Shown: positions 9,049 to 18,412, numbered from the stretch's first letter. The stretch: DNA of 64,000 nucleotides from Desulfamplus magnetovallimortis (GCF_900170035.1 NZ_LT828558.1:1-64000), one strand, 5' to 3'. Numbers and translations: made by a program. Notes: generated by a model not told the origin, from the sequence alone.

Positions 9049-10260
9049 TTAATAAAGTTCATATTTGGCAAGTTTGCCATCCAGCCCGCCTGCCTTAATG
9101 GGTATTTTCCAGGATGCCTTAAGCCCCATATGTTTGGAGTACTCAGGATCACCAAAATATATATAGGCTGTTGAGCCCTGGCATCTCTGCTTGAGAAAAT
9201 CTCCAAGATTTTTATGGAACAGATTTAAATCCATGTTTTTGCCGATTCTTATACCATAGGGAGGATTTGCAACAATTACGCTGTTTTCAATGGCTGGAAT
9301 ATCCTGAAAATCAATCTGTTTTACTGTGACCTGGGCACCGTGATGCAGCCCCATTAGGTTGGTTTTTGCAGCATCAACAGATTCCTTTGATATGTCGCTT
9401 CCTGAGATTAATCCTGAATCAAGTTCCATTATGTTTGAGTCTGCCTCTTTTTTTACCTGTGCCCAAATTTCCGGATTGTAATCAGGAAGCATCTCAAACC
9501 CAAATTTTTCCCTGAAAACAGCAGCAGGGATGCGGCATTGCAGCATTAGCGCCTCGCACAAAAGTGTTCCTGAACCGCACATTGGGTCATAAAGGGGAAC
9601 CTTACCGTTCCACTCTGAGAATTTTATTATGGCAGCAGCAACCGTCTCCTGCATGGGAGCTGTAACGGACTCTTCACGATACCCTCTTTTATGAAGCGCA
9701 CCACCTGATGCATCAACACTGATATCTGCCAGGTTTTCACGGATATGAAGATTTATGATAATGTCAGGATTGAGGGTATCAACATTTGGGCGCTTGCCTG
9801 TTCTCTCCCTGAAGTAATCCACAATTGCATCTTTTACGCGTAACCCTGCAAACTGGGAGTGGTCGATATCGCTGTCAGAGACATTGGATACAATGCTAAA
9901 GGTCTCTTTGATACTCATCAGGTTAGCCCAGTTTATTTTTTTTGAAAACTTATATAGAGTATCTCCATCCTGACAGGGAAACGATTCAAGGGGAGCAAGT
10001 ACCCTTGATATAACTCTTGTCATATAATTTATTTTGTAAAATACTGGTTTTTCTGCATTAAAATATATCCCACTATGTGATGGCTCTATGCATGTGGCTC
10101 CAAGTGACTGCAGTTCTTCTATGCCCTGATCACGGAGATTTTCTGCAATCTGGGCAAAATATCGGCTCTCCTTCTGATATCTGAATCCTGAAGCATATCG
10201 TTTGTGTTCACCGGCTTTTTTCCGTATAACCCTTTGATGGGTATTGTCTCGGTTGTTCAT
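9049..10260 (-). CDS. THUMP-domain class I methyltransferase, RlmL-like
   Basis: A 403-residue RNA guanine-N2 methyltransferase of the RlmL/YpsC group. The N-terminal half contains a ferredoxin-like/THUMP module (through about residue 165). The UPF0020 methyltransferase follows with PLYDPMCGSGTLLCEALML (SAM-binding motif I), SGSDISKESVDAAK, and the catalytic NPPYG motif in VANPPYGIRIG. In E. coli the homologous domain is fused to a second methyltransferase (RlmKL), which is absent here. The start codon overlaps the waaA stop by four bases (ATGA), indicating translational coupling with waaA. The exact rRNA target is inferred from the family. Confidence 0.88.
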   Translation of the reverse strand: MNNRDNTHQRVIRKKAGEHKRYASGFRYQKESRYFAQIAENLRDQGIEELQSLGATCIEPSHSGIYFNAEKPVFYKINYMTRVISRVLAPLESFPCQDGDTLYKFSKKINWANLMSIKETFSIVSNVSDSDIDHSQFAGLRVKDAIVDYFRERTGKRPNVDTLNPDIIINLHIRENLADISVDASGGALHKRGYREESVTAPMQETVAAAIIKFSEWNGKVPLYDPMCGSGTLLCEALMLQCRIPAAVFREKFGFEMLPDYNPEIWAQVKKEADSNIMELDSGLISGSDISKESVDAAKTNLMGLHHGAQVTVKQIDFQDIPAIENSVIVANPPYGIRIGKNMDLNLFHKNLGDFLKQRCQGSTAYIYFGDPEYSKHMGLKASWKIPIKAGGLDGKLAKYELY

Positions 10261-11750
10261 GATTTTCCATTCTTTTGTAGATATGTGTTGATCATTTGAC
10301 AGGCCAATGTGCTGCCACCCTGTTTCTCACGGAGAGATTTGATTCCTTTTCTGATAACAGTATGTCTGTCCATAGGATGTTTTAGGTAATCAAGCATTTT
10401 ATTAATTACTTCATTATTGTTAAAGGCTTTGCATATTATGTTTGTTTCAAAAATTTCATCTCCTGTCCAGGCAAAATCATCCAGAAAACTTCCTGTTACA
10501 GTAGGAACGCCTGAGATAATGGATTCAATGAAATTATGCCCGCCAAGGGGTTTGAGGCTGCCACCTACAAATGCTGCTGTGGCAATAGTATATGCATCTT
10601 TAAGGTCTCCAAACCTGTCCCATAATATAATGGTGCCAGGAGATACCTGTTTTGTGATTTCTGATCTTGGTTCCCATTTGATTTTTTTGTCAGGTCTTCC
10701 AAGGGCTTTTTTCCAGGCATCGTTTCTGTGCATGTGACGCGGAAAAAGAAGAATGACCTGTTCCGGCAATTTTGTTATCATATTCTCCATAATATTGAGA
10801 ATATCTTTCTCTTCTTCCTTGTGGATGGATGCAAATATCGAAATTGGTACATCTAATGGGAGAAATTTGAAATCTTGGGAGATATTTTCCTCGTAAGTGG
10901 TGTTTTTGGCGTTACAGATCTTTTCTTCGTGAGGGGGATTATCATTGCTGGGGGTATCTTCATGTTTTACTGAAGATAAAATTGTGTCAAATTTCATATT
11001 GGGCATGAGGTCAATATGGGCTTCAGGAAAGATAGCTCTGAATTTTTCACAATCATTCGAGCTTGTTGCAAGTATAGCATCAGGGGCAACTGTCCGCCAC
11101 AGCCATTTTGTCAATTTGTAATGTCTGTGGCTTTTTCTTGACAATCGGCCATTTATAATTAATACCCTGCATTGCTTTTTTCGGGCAGCAGCAAGAAGTC
11201 CAGGCCACAGTTCTGTTTCAATCAGTACAATGAGTCGTGGTTTTATACGGTCAATAACCTCTGTCATGAGCCTGGGGATATCAAAAGGAAACCATGCAGT
11301 TTTGATCTGTTCTGAAGAGCAGTAAGCGTTGGGTTGTGATAAAGGTTCTGTGGTTTTTATAAATTCCGGAAGTTTTGACTTCTCCTGCTCAGGCTGCCTC
11401 AACTTCTGCATGGTGTCTGTATTGCTCGGGGGATGAGCGTTTGTAGTGCTGGAAAATTGCATGGAGGTGTTCAGAATGTCAATTCCCTGGGAAGTGGTTG
11501 CAGTAAGAAGTATTTTGCCAGGTAGTTTACCATTGGATTTAACGAGGGCTTTGATAAGTGTTAATGAAAGATATGCTTCCCCTGCAGATGCGCCATGTAT
11601 CCATATGTCACTTTGCTGAAGGTGAGAGCAGGATGTGCGCTGGATGATACCATGACTCAGCCGTGCATTTCTTTTAAGTAAAGGCAGCACAAGCTTCCAG
11701 ACCATGTTGTAAATTTTTAAAAATAAAAATAGTATTGTACTCTGTTTCAT
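10257..11750 (-). CDS. waaA: 3-deoxy-D-manno-octulosonic acid (Kdo) transferase
   Basis: This enzyme transfers Kdo to lipid IVA in the inner membrane during LPS synthesis. It has an N-terminal hydrophobic segment, the SDIWIHGASAGEAYLSLTLI region with the GE pair typical of KdtA, IVLIETELWPGLL, and near the C terminus AAFVGGSLKPLGGHNFIES. Two low-complexity inserts rich in Ser/Pro/Gln/Asn (around residues 110-160 and 260-300) lengthen it to about 497 residues compared with the usual 420. I place the start at the ATG at 11750; an upstream frame extends to 11969 but would run through the msbA coding sequence. It is divergent from msbA, an LPS-transport gene, so the two share a short promoter region of about 50 bases. 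Confidence 0.9.
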   Translation of the reverse strand: MKQSTILFLFLKIYNMVWKLVLPLLKRNARLSHGIIQRTSCSHLQQSDIWIHGASAGEAYLSLTLIKALVKSNGKLPGKILLTATTSQGIDILNTSMQFSSTTNAHPPSNTDTMQKLRQPEQEKSKLPEFIKTTEPLSQPNAYCSSEQIKTAWFPFDIPRLMTEVIDRIKPRLIVLIETELWPGLLAAARKKQCRVLIINGRLSRKSHRHYKLTKWLWRTVAPDAILATSSNDCEKFRAIFPEAHIDLMPNMKFDTILSSVKHEDTPSNDNPPHEEKICNAKNTTYEENISQDFKFLPLDVPISIFASIHKEEEKDILNIMENMITKLPEQVILLFPRHMHRNDAWKKALGRPDKKIKWEPRSEITKQVSPGTIILWDRFGDLKDAYTIATAAFVGGSLKPLGGHNFIESIISGVPTVTGSFLDDFAWTGDEIFETNIICKAFNNNEVINKMLDYLKHPMDRHTVIRKGIKSLREKQGGSTLACQMINTYLQKNGKS

Positions 11751-11802
11751 ATTAAAGTATGGTCTCATATTTTTGGAATATTGACAATACTTGTTGTGGG
11801 GG

Positions 11803-13593
11803 ATGACCATAAAAATTTCAGCTTCGCACCGGGACCTGCTTAAACTTTTGGGGCAACATTGGCAGAGGCTTTTTTTTGCAATGATTTGCATGCTGCTTGT
11901 GGCAGCTACAACTGCTGCATCTGCGTATCTTGTTAAGCCTATGCTTGATGATATTTTTGTAAATCGCAACAGATCCGGTCTTTTAATTATTCCGGTCGCA
12001 GCAATCCTTATATTTTTTATAAAGGGAATTGCTGCTTACGGACAGCAGTACTGGATGAGTTATGTGGGTGAGCAGATTATAAAGGAACTTAGAAATTCCC
12101 TTTATGATCACATTATAGAGCTTCCAATATCATTTTTCCACAAGGAAAAAACAGGTGTATTGATGTCACGTATTACCAATGATGTCAATATTGTCAAAGC
12201 AATGGTCTCCACTGCTGTTACAAGCCTTCTGCTTGACCTTTTTACTGTGGTAGGTTTGACTTGCGTGATTTTTTATATGGACTGGAAGCTTGCAGTGGGT
12301 GCTTTTTTGATTCTTCCTGCTGCATTTTATCCTGTTGTGGCATTTGGCAGGCGTGTGCGCAGATTCAGTACAGGCTGTCAGGAGGCAATGGCTGACCTCA
12401 GCGTTTTTTTGCACGAGACCTTTTCCGGCAGTAAAGTTGTTAAAATATTTACCAGAGAAGCATATGAAAAAGATCGTTTCAGGTGCAAGACCGAAACTCT
12501 TTTTCGTCTTGAGATGAAATCGGTTATATCAAAGTCCCTATCTTCTCCTGTTATGGAGTTTTTTGGAGGTCTTGGTATTGCTTTTATCATCTGGTTCGGG
12601 GGTTCACGCGTTATAAGTGGCGAATCAACAACTGGTACTTTTTTCTCTTTTCTTACTGCTGTGATGATGCTCTATGACCCTGTAAAAAAATTGACAAAAC
12701 TTAACAATACACTTCAGGAAGGGCTTGCTGCTGTTACACGTATTTATGATATAGTGGAACGCGAGTCTGAAATTGTGGATAATGAAGACGCTTGTACGCT
12801 TGAAAATGGGCCTGTTGGTGTAAAGTTTGACAATGTATCCTTTTCATATGATGGGAGAAGAACAGATTGTTCTCTATCTGACAAAGGGGATTCCCTTGTA
12901 CTTCGTGGGATTAATCTTCATGCTAATCCAGGTGAAGTCATTGCACTGGCTGGTATGAGCGGTGGAGGCAAAACATCCCTTGTGAATCTGATACCCAGAT
13001 TTTATGATGTAACAGAAGGGCGTATTGTGATAGAAAAGGGTGGGGTTGAGATTGATATTCGTAATATTTCTCTTCACTCTCTTAGAAGCAATATTTCCAT
13101 TGTAACCCAAGAACCCATTCTTTTTAATGAAACTGTAATGGAAAATATTCGTTACGGAAGAGAGAGTGCTTCAAATGAAGAGGTTGTAGCTGCTGCCAGG
13201 GCAGCATTTGCCCATGATTTTATCATGGGGTTTCCCAAAGGTTATGATACTGTTACAGGGGAGCTTGGCAGTCGCCTTTCCGGAGGAGAAAAGCAGAGAT
13301 TGTGCATTGCAAGGGCACTTATAAAGGATGCCCCAATTCTCATCCTTGATGAGGCAACATCCGCCCTTGATGCCGAGGCTGAAAAAATTGTACAAAAAGC
13401 CCTTGGTAATCTTATGAAGGGAAGAACATCATTTGTAATTGCTCACAGGCTTTCAACCATTCAGCATGCCAACAGGGTTATTCTCATTAATAAAGGCCAA
13501 ATAGTTGAGCAGGGTACCCATGATGAGCTTATGCTGTTAAAGGGTGACTACTTCAAGCTTCAAAATATGCAGCACAATCCTTCTGATGATTGA
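11803..13593 (+). CDS. msbA: Lipid A export ABC transporter MsbA
   Basis: A half-size ABC exporter (about 597 residues) that flips lipid A-core across the inner membrane. The N-terminal ABC_membrane domain has six predicted helices. The nucleotide-binding domain shows Walker A AGMSGGGKTS, the Q-loop ISIVTQEP, the signature SRLSGGEKQRLCIARA, Walker B APILILDEATSALD and the switch His in SFVIAHRLS. A short insert (RRTDCSLSDKGDS) lies just before the A-loop/beta region. The frame also allows TTG at 11791, but ATG at 11803 is preferred, with a G-rich stretch right before it. It is paired divergently with waaA. Confidence 0.93.
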   Translation: MTIKISASHRDLLKLLGQHWQRLFFAMICMLLVAATTAASAYLVKPMLDDIFVNRNRSGLLIIPVAAILIFFIKGIAAYGQQYWMSYVGEQIIKELRNSLYDHIIELPISFFHKEKTGVLMSRITNDVNIVKAMVSTAVTSLLLDLFTVVGLTCVIFYMDWKLAVGAFLILPAAFYPVVAFGRRVRRFSTGCQEAMADLSVFLHETFSGSKVVKIFTREAYEKDRFRCKTETLFRLEMKSVISKSLSSPVMEFFGGLGIAFIIWFGGSRVISGESTTGTFFSFLTAVMMLYDPVKKLTKLNNTLQEGLAAVTRIYDIVERESEIVDNEDACTLENGPVGVKFDNVSFSYDGRRTDCSLSDKGDSLVLRGINLHANPGEVIALAGMSGGGKTSLVNLIPRFYDVTEGRIVIEKGGVEIDIRNISLHSLRSNISIVTQEPILFNETVMENIRYGRESASNEEVVAAARAAFAHDFIMGFPKGYDTVTGELGSRLSGGEKQRLCIARALIKDAPILILDEATSALDAEAEKIVQKALGNLMKGRTSFVIAHRLSTIQHANRVILINKGQIVEQGTHDELMLLKGDYFKLQNMQHNPSDD

Positions 13594-13604
13594 TAAAAAA
13601 TAAA

Positions 13605-13734
13605 CAGGCATGATTGATTACGTATCAATCACCTCTAAATATAAAAATAATGGTCATTGTCACGGTAAACGGGCATGATTGACTACGTATCAACCACGCC
13701 CAAGTATAAAAATGATAGTCATTTCCACGGTAAA
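13605..13734 (+). repeat. Repeat family A, two tandem 65-bp copies
   Basis: Two head-to-tail units (13605-13669 and 13670-13734) begin near GGGCATGATTGA, pass through TACGTATCAA and end in CACGGTAAA. Each carries a small internal palindrome of the form AATGATAGTCATT. The same unit occurs twice in inverted orientation at 36191-36320 and once at 48614-48678. Here it fills the msbA to Trm112-gene gap. Confidence 0.85.
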
Positions 13735-13751
13735 AATAAGGAGAAATCTAA

Positions 13752-13925
13752 ATGTCTGTTTCTCAGGAGCTTCTTGATATTTTGGCATGCCCTAAATGCA
13801 AGGGAGATATCTATCTGAACGAAAAAAAAGATGGTTTGATCTGTGATTCCTGTCAGCTTGAATATGAAATTAGGGATGATATTCCTATTATGCTTATTGA
13901 AGAAGCAAAGCCATTAACAAAATGA
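13752..13925 (+). CDS. Trm112-like zinc-ribbon protein
   Basis: A 57-residue protein of the Trm112/UPF0434 (YcaR) family. It has two Cys pairs (LACPKCKGDI and ICDSCQLEYEI) and the typical tail RDDIPIMLIEEA. In other bacteria such proteins act as small partners or stabilisers of methyltransferases, and they are often found near LPS or kdsB genes. The start ATG at 13752 follows a purine-rich AAGGAGAAAT site, and the stop overlaps the next start as ATGA, so the two genes are coupled. Confidence 0.88.
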   Translation: MSVSQELLDILACPKCKGDIYLNEKKDGLICDSCQLEYEIRDDIPIMLIEEAKPLTK

Positions 13926-14464
13926 GTAAACCCGGAAAACCTGATCCTGCAAAACTTGTTATAAGCCTTTTCATGAACAGCAGGGAAATTTTTGACAAGG
14001 TTGCGCCACTTCTTGAATCTGAGTTTGGTGCTATTTCCATGGTAAGTCCCTGGTTTGATTTTGATTATACAGATTATTACTATCGGGAGATGGGAGCGCC
14101 TTTGTTCCGCCGTGTTGCTGTATTTAAAGAGCTTATAGAGCAAGCTGACCTTGCTCGTATCAAGCTTGTTACCAACGGTATTGAGAAGCATTGGGAAGCT
14201 GATGGAAGAAGGGCAATCAATATAGATCCCGGATATTTATTATTGTCCCGATTTATACTGGCCACTGGAAAGGATTATTCCCACAGAATTTATATTGGCA
14301 ATGGCATTTACGGGGATTTGACGCTCATGTATAAAAAAGGGGGATTTCACTCCCTTGACTGGACATACCCTGACTATGCTTCCGCTGATATGCAGGCTTT
14401 TCTTCAAAAAGTCAGGGATGAATATTCCATGGAATTAAAGCAAGTTAAGTCCAGATTATCATGA
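13922..14464 (+). CDS. DUF4416 family protein
   Basis: A 180-residue protein resembling the DUF4416 family found mostly in Desulfobacterota and related phyla. Recognisable elements are KLVISLFMNSREIFDKV near the start, the aromatic/acidic stretch SPWFDFDYTDYYYREMG, and INIDPGYLLLSRFILATGKD in the middle. Family members are sometimes annotated as GTP-binding, but no P-loop is visible here. The start overlaps the Trm112-like stop by four bases. The function is unknown. Confidence 0.8.
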   Translation: MSKPGKPDPAKLVISLFMNSREIFDKVAPLLESEFGAISMVSPWFDFDYTDYYYREMGAPLFRRVAVFKELIEQADLARIKLVTNGIEKHWEADGRRAINIDPGYLLLSRFILATGKDYSHRIYIGNGIYGDLTLMYKKGGFHSLDWTYPDYASADMQAFLQKVRDEYSMELKQVKSRLS

Positions 14465-14497
14465 ACCAAAACCAGTACACTGGACAGAGAGTTAAGA

Positions 14498-14583
14498 TAT
14501 AACGTACATGGCGGACACCTGCCACAATTGAACGGATGAAAGCCATTATATATCAGCATGTTATGGAGACTTTCTAATAAAAA
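14498..14583 (+). repeat. Repeat family B copy
   Basis: About 85 bp beginning TATAACGTACATGGCGG, with GGCGG/CTGCC-type arms, then GATGAAAG and GGAGACTTTC arms that can pair (GAAAG with CTTTC), and an end like CTAATAAAA. Related copies lie at 19745, 29501, 30778, 31684 and, inverted, 59213. It sits between the DUF4416 gene and yicC. Confidence 0.85.
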
Positions 14584-14608
14584 GAGAGAAGAGAGTAAGA
14601 TATAAATT

Positions 14609-15490
14609 ATGATAAAAAGCATGACAGCTTATTCAGCCGCATCCCATGAAGATGGGGATATCCAGTGTGATGTGGAGATTCGCTCATATAACAGCAGACA
14701 TCTCGATATTGCCCTTTATCTGCCAAGGGCATTCAGTCGCTTTGAAGATAGCATCAAAAAAATTGTTTCAAACAGATTGTCAAGGGGGCGGATAGAAACC
14801 CGCATTGAAATCAGGGATCAATCCCTTGATGCTGTTCAGTTTACGGTTGATATCCCAAGGGCGGAAGCCTACTATAATGCCCTTCTTGAGTTGAAAGAAA
14901 AGTTTGGCTTTGGTTCCGATATAACAATTGAACAACTGCTGGAAGGCAGGGATATGATCAAGGCTTCGGAAAAAGAGCAGAATGACGAGCTTATTCAGGC
15001 AACTATTTCAAAGGCCTTGGACAAAGCCCTTGACGGCCTTGAAGCAATGAGGTCAAGCGAGGGCAGCAACCTGGCAGACGATCTTCTGCAAAGGCTTGAC
15101 TCTATTGAAAACATCATAAGCCTAGTGGAAAAAGATGCAGAATCACTGCCTGCTTTTTACAGGGAGCGCCTTATGGAAAGAATTTCTGTTTTGACATCAG
15201 GTATTGACGGTCTTGATCCTGTAAGACTTTCCCAGGAAGCTGCCTTTCTTGCAGATAAAAGCGATATTTCTGAGGAGATTGTGAGAGCAAGAAGTCATAT
15301 TGCCCTTTTTCGTGAGACCATTGCATCCTCTGAGCCAGGCGGCAGAAAATTAAACTTTCTGCTTCAGGAGTTTAATCGGGAATTTAATACAATGGGCTCC
15401 AAATCGGGAAGGGCTGAGTTGTCACACATGATTGTCTCCCTGAAATCCGAGCTTGAGAAAATAAGAGAACAGATTCAGAATATTGAATAG
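14609..15490 (+). CDS. yicC: YicC/YloC family endoribonuclease
   Basis: A 293-residue protein matching the YicC family. It starts with IKSMTAYSAASHEDG and then EIRSYNSRHLDIALYLPRAF, the conserved N-terminal signature, and ends with GRKLNFLLQEFNREFNTMGS, the conserved C-terminal signature with acidic residues near the active site. YicC-type proteins are RNases linked to stationary phase and small-RNA turnover. The gene is followed by the RemA-like gene and gmk, a common Desulfobacterota and Firmicutes order. A purine-rich AGAGAAGAGAG stretch precedes the start. Confidence 0.93.
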   Translation: MIKSMTAYSAASHEDGDIQCDVEIRSYNSRHLDIALYLPRAFSRFEDSIKKIVSNRLSRGRIETRIEIRDQSLDAVQFTVDIPRAEAYYNALLELKEKFGFGSDITIEQLLEGRDMIKASEKEQNDELIQATISKALDKALDGLEAMRSSEGSNLADDLLQRLDSIENIISLVEKDAESLPAFYRERLMERISVLTSGIDGLDPVRLSQEAAFLADKSDISEEIVRARSHIALFRETIASSEPGGRKLNFLLQEFNREFNTMGSKSGRAELSHMIVSLKSELEKIREQIQNIE

Positions 15491-15549
15491 TGATGCTCTC
15501 TAATACGCTTGAGTATTGTTGATATTGTAATTGAAATGTATTGGATATT

Positions 15550-15816
15550 ATGGAACAGGAACTTCTTAATATAGGCTTTGGTAATACTGTGGTGGCTGAA
15601 AAAGTTGTCACCATTTTGACCCCTAACTCATCACCCATGAAACGCCTCAAGGATGAAGCAAAGGAAGATCGACGTCTTATTGATGCCACACATGGAAGAA
15701 AGACCCGATCAATAATAGTTACAGAGAGCAATCATGTAATTCTATCCGCCATACAGGCTGAAACAATATCCCAGAGATTTGCTGCATTGCCAAAGGAGAA
15801 AAGTGAGGTATCATGA
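15550..15816 (+). CDS. RemA-like (DUF370) regulator
   Basis: An 88-residue protein of the RemA/DUF370 family, recognised by [19 protein letters not shown], then [20 protein letters not shown] and [15 protein letters not shown]. In Bacillus RemA is a DNA-binding regulator of biofilm genes; in proteobacterial genomes it usually lies between yicC and gmk as here. I choose the ATG at 15550, since the homology begins there; TTG at 15541 would add three residues. The stop overlaps the gmk start by four bases. Confidence 0.9.
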   Translation: MEQELLNIGFGNTVVAEKVVTILTPNSSPMKRLKDEAKEDRRLIDATHGRKTRSIIVTESNHVILSAIQAETISQRFAALPKEKSEVS

Positions 15817-16394
15817 ATTCATTACATCAAGAGAGAAAGAGGGGAGATATCTTTGTGGTTTCTGCCCCTTCAGGTGCCGGCAAAAGTACTCTCTGCATGA
15901 AAGTACTGGAGACATTTCCTGATATATCGTTCTCTGTATCCCACACCACCAGACCTCCCAGGCTGGGAGAACAGCATGGAGTGGATTATTATTTTATAAG
16001 TGTGGATGAGTTCAGGGAACGCATTAAAAATAATCTTTGGGCAGAATGGGCAGAGGTTCATGGAAATTATTACGGTACTTCATGTGAAGAGATAGAAGAT
16101 AATCTCAACCATGGAAGGCATCTTCTTCTTGATATTGATGTGCAGGGAGCAGAACAGATCATGCGGGCATTTCCCGAAGCTGTAACAATATTTGTTATGC
16201 CGCCTTCAATTGAAATTCTTGAGCAGAGGCTTCGTAAAAGGGGAACAGATTCTGATGACACCATTGCAAAGCGCCTTGAAAATGCAGCAGGAGAGATTGC
16301 ACGTAAGGATTTGTATCAACATGTAATTGTAAATGATAATCTTGAACAGGCTCAAAAAGATTTTTTGGAAATTTTCTCAATCACTCTCAAATGA
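15813..16394 (+). CDS. gmk: Guanylate kinase
   Basis: This enzyme converts GMP to GDP with ATP in nucleotide metabolism. At 193 residues it is of normal length. The P-loop is [12 protein letters not shown], and the GMP-binding region shows [19 protein letters not shown] and [25 protein letters not shown] holds the second conserved acidic site, and the lid follows as [13 protein letters not shown] with [12 protein letters not shown]. It overlaps the RemA-like gene by four bases, so it is translated with it. Confidence 0.96.
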   Translation: MNSLHQERKRGDIFVVSAPSGAGKSTLCMKVLETFPDISFSVSHTTRPPRLGEQHGVDYYFISVDEFRERIKNNLWAEWAEVHGNYYGTSCEEIEDNLNHGRHLLLDIDVQGAEQIMRAFPEAVTIFVMPPSIEILEQRLRKRGTDSDDTIAKRLENAAGEIARKDLYQHVIVNDNLEQAQKDFLEIFSITLK

Positions 16395-16416
16395 CATACA
16401 AAAAAAATATAATTTG

Positions 16417-16606
16417 GGGAATCTTTCATTTGCCAGGTAATAGGGTTTAATTAACTTACCCAAACTCCCCCTCTCCACTCATGGATAGGGGGTGAGGTAA
16501 ACGGGTAAGTTGTTTAAAGCCAGTTCCCAGTTTACATTTTCCTGAACACAATGCCTTTACTGTTCCGGAAAGTATAAAGTACTTTTTGCATGATATGAAG
16601 GATGCC
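16417..16606 (+). repeat. Degenerate family C element with a nested inverted-repeat insertion
   Basis: The segment from about 16520 to 16606 (CCCAGTTTACATTTTCCTG to GATATGAAGGATGCC) matches the right part of the 106-bp family C element. The start GGAATCTTTCATTTGCCAG at about 16418-16437 matches its left end. Between them sits a different inverted repeat: TTAACTTACCC at 16451 pairs with GGGTAAGTTGTTTAA at 16503, with inner CCCCCTCT/AGGGGGTGAGG arms. The simplest reading is one element inserted into another. This fills most of the 250-base gap between gmk and rlmB. Confidence 0.6.
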
Positions 16607-16643
16607 TTATTTGACATCAGATCGATAAAAACAGCAGGGTGGT

Positions 16644-17471
16644 ATGACTTATAAAAAAAGGGTAAAAGAGAAGAGCATGGGCAGGTTGAATTGTGAGATT
16701 TTATGCGGTATTCATCCTGTTCTGGAAGCAGTTAAAGCTGAAAGACGCCTTTTTTTCAAAATATTTGTTTCCCGTCAACATAGTGGAAGAATAATTGAGA
16801 TTGTTGATTTTGCAAAGAATCATGATATTGCTGTTGAATACACATCTGATGAACAGCTTGAAGAGATTTGTCTCGGTGTAAAACATCAGGGGGTTGCTGC
16901 TGAAGTTGGCAGATATCCCCTTGGAAAAGCCTCTGACATTTTTAAAGGAAAGATAAACAAAACGCACACTGCCGGATATGGCAGTGAAGAGGAAGAGATA
17001 TTAGAATCTTCTAAAAAATTTTTTGTTATTCTTGAAGGTCTTCAGGATCCTCATAATCTTGGCGCAATCATACGGACAGCAATTTGTGCAGGGGCAGATC
17101 ATATTGTTCTACCTAAAGACAGGTCTGTGCATCCTTCTCCGGCAGTGTCAAGGGCTTCGGCAGGAGCCATGGAACACGCAGATATTTCAATTGTTACTAA
17201 TATTGCTATGTTTGTAAGAGAGTTGAAAAAAAATGGTGTGTGGATTGCAGGTCTTGATGCCGGAGGAGCAATTTCAATTTTTGATGCTGATTTTTCCGGT
17301 GATATTGCCCTTGTTGTAGGAGGAGAACATACAGGGATAAGGCCCCTTGTAAAAAAAGAGTGTGACTTTATTGTCTCTTTACCAATGGTAAAAGGTGTGA
17401 CATCTCTGAATGCATCTGTGGCAAGTGGTATTGCCATGTATGAGATTCTTCGCCAAAGAATTTTTAAATAA
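16644..17471 (+). CDS. rlmB: 23S rRNA 2'-O-ribose methyltransferase, RlmB/TrmH family
   Basis: A SPOUT-class methyltransferase. The N-terminal substrate-binding domain begins at CGIHPVLEAVKAERR. The catalytic SPOUT domain has LEGLQDPHNLGAIIRTA (motif 1 with the conserved Asn and Arg), ALVVGGEHTGIRPLV (motif 2) and SLPMVKGVTSLNASVASGIA (motif 3 with the knot). A short glycine/glutamate-rich insert (about residues 105-125) separates the two domains. An alternative start is the ATG at 16677. The next gene begins five bases after the stop. Assignment to RlmB rather than another TrmH paralogue is by overall similarity. Confidence 0.88.
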   Translation: MTYKKRVKEKSMGRLNCEILCGIHPVLEAVKAERRLFFKIFVSRQHSGRIIEIVDFAKNHDIAVEYTSDEQLEEICLGVKHQGVAAEVGRYPLGKASDIFKGKINKTHTAGYGSEEEEILESSKKFFVILEGLQDPHNLGAIIRTAICAGADHIVLPKDRSVHPSPAVSRASAGAMEHADISIVTNIAMFVRELKKNGVWIAGLDAGGAISIFDADFSGDIALVVGGEHTGIRPLVKKECDFIVSLPMVKGVTSLNASVASGIAMYEILRQRIFK

Positions 17472-17476
17472 GTCTT

Positions 17477-18301
17477 ATGAAATCCCTGTTGGCTTTTCAA
17501 GATATTATCGGCAATATAGGAGCAGAATTTTTGGATTGCCTGTTTCCGCCCAAATGCCTTAAATGCGGTTTTATCATGTCCGGAAACAAAGCTTTTTCAA
17601 AGCATTTTCAAGCCAAAATTCCTTTCTCCTTTGAATCTGATCTGACTCAGTGGCAATATTTTGTGGATTCCATTAAATCCTGTTTTTGTGACAGATGTCT
17701 TGAATATTTGGGATGTTGTCATCTGTGCCCTGATACGGATTTTTCCCTTTCATCATTTAAAGCTCCTGAGAAGTCAGGTATCAGATATGCCTGGGCAGCT
17801 TCACGTTATCAAGGGATCATCAAAGAGTCTATTCACCTTTTAAAATATGATGATAAAACTGTTTTGGCAAACCGCCTTGGCAAACTTCTCTTTTTTATAT
17901 TTGTAAGAAAATACAGCGGTTATGATATTGACCTGATTGTTCCCATACCTCTTTACCGATGGCGTATGGTTAAGCGTGGCTTTAATCAAAGTTTTCTTCT
18001 TGTGAAAGACTTCCAAAGATGGTGGTTCCAGCAAAAAGGTATTGAGCCAAACTGGTCTGTTAATTACAGATGCCTTGCAAGGAGAAAAAACACAAAATCC
18101 CAGGTTGGCTTTACCAGGGAGGAAAGGAAGTTGAACATGAGCAATGCATTTACTGTAAAAAGACCCGACGATGTTAGAAAGAAAAAGGTTTTGCTGGTTG
18201 ATGATGTGCATACTACAGGTGCAACATCTTCTGAAGCAGCAGTAAGGCTTTATGATGCTGGTGCAGATTGTGTGGATTTGCTGGTACTTGCCAACGCATA
18301 G
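17477..18301 (+). CDS. ComF family phosphoribosyltransferase-like protein
   Basis: A 274-residue ComF/GntX-like protein. The N-terminal zinc-binding region has CLFPPKCLKCGF and later CDRCLEYLGCCHLC. The C-terminal phosphoribosyltransferase fold shows IDLIVPIPLYRWRMVKRGFN, the typical ComF signature, and the PRPP-binding loop VLLVDDVHTTGATSSEA. In naturally competent bacteria ComF takes part in DNA uptake; in others the role is unclear. It is five bases from rlmB and likely co-transcribed. Confidence 0.9.
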   Translation: MKSLLAFQDIIGNIGAEFLDCLFPPKCLKCGFIMSGNKAFSKHFQAKIPFSFESDLTQWQYFVDSIKSCFCDRCLEYLGCCHLCPDTDFSLSSFKAPEKSGIRYAWAASRYQGIIKESIHLLKYDDKTVLANRLGKLLFFIFVRKYSGYDIDLIVPIPLYRWRMVKRGFNQSFLLVKDFQRWWFQQKGIEPNWSVNYRCLARRKNTKSQVGFTREERKLNMSNAFTVKRPDDVRKKKVLLVDDVHTTGATSSEAAVRLYDAGADCVDLLVLANA

Positions 18302-18412
18302 AAGTGTTCTTGCAAGGTTTGATTGTCGGGTATAATACGCTTTGAATATTTGAAATGTCTGAAAAAATGACCCGACTATTTAAACTTGAAGAGGCAGAAG
18401 GATGGTACTAAT

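Noticed and set aside
11751-11969. Upstream extension of waaA to 11969
   Set aside because: The extra 73 residues are the antisense of msbA and do not resemble the WaaA start.
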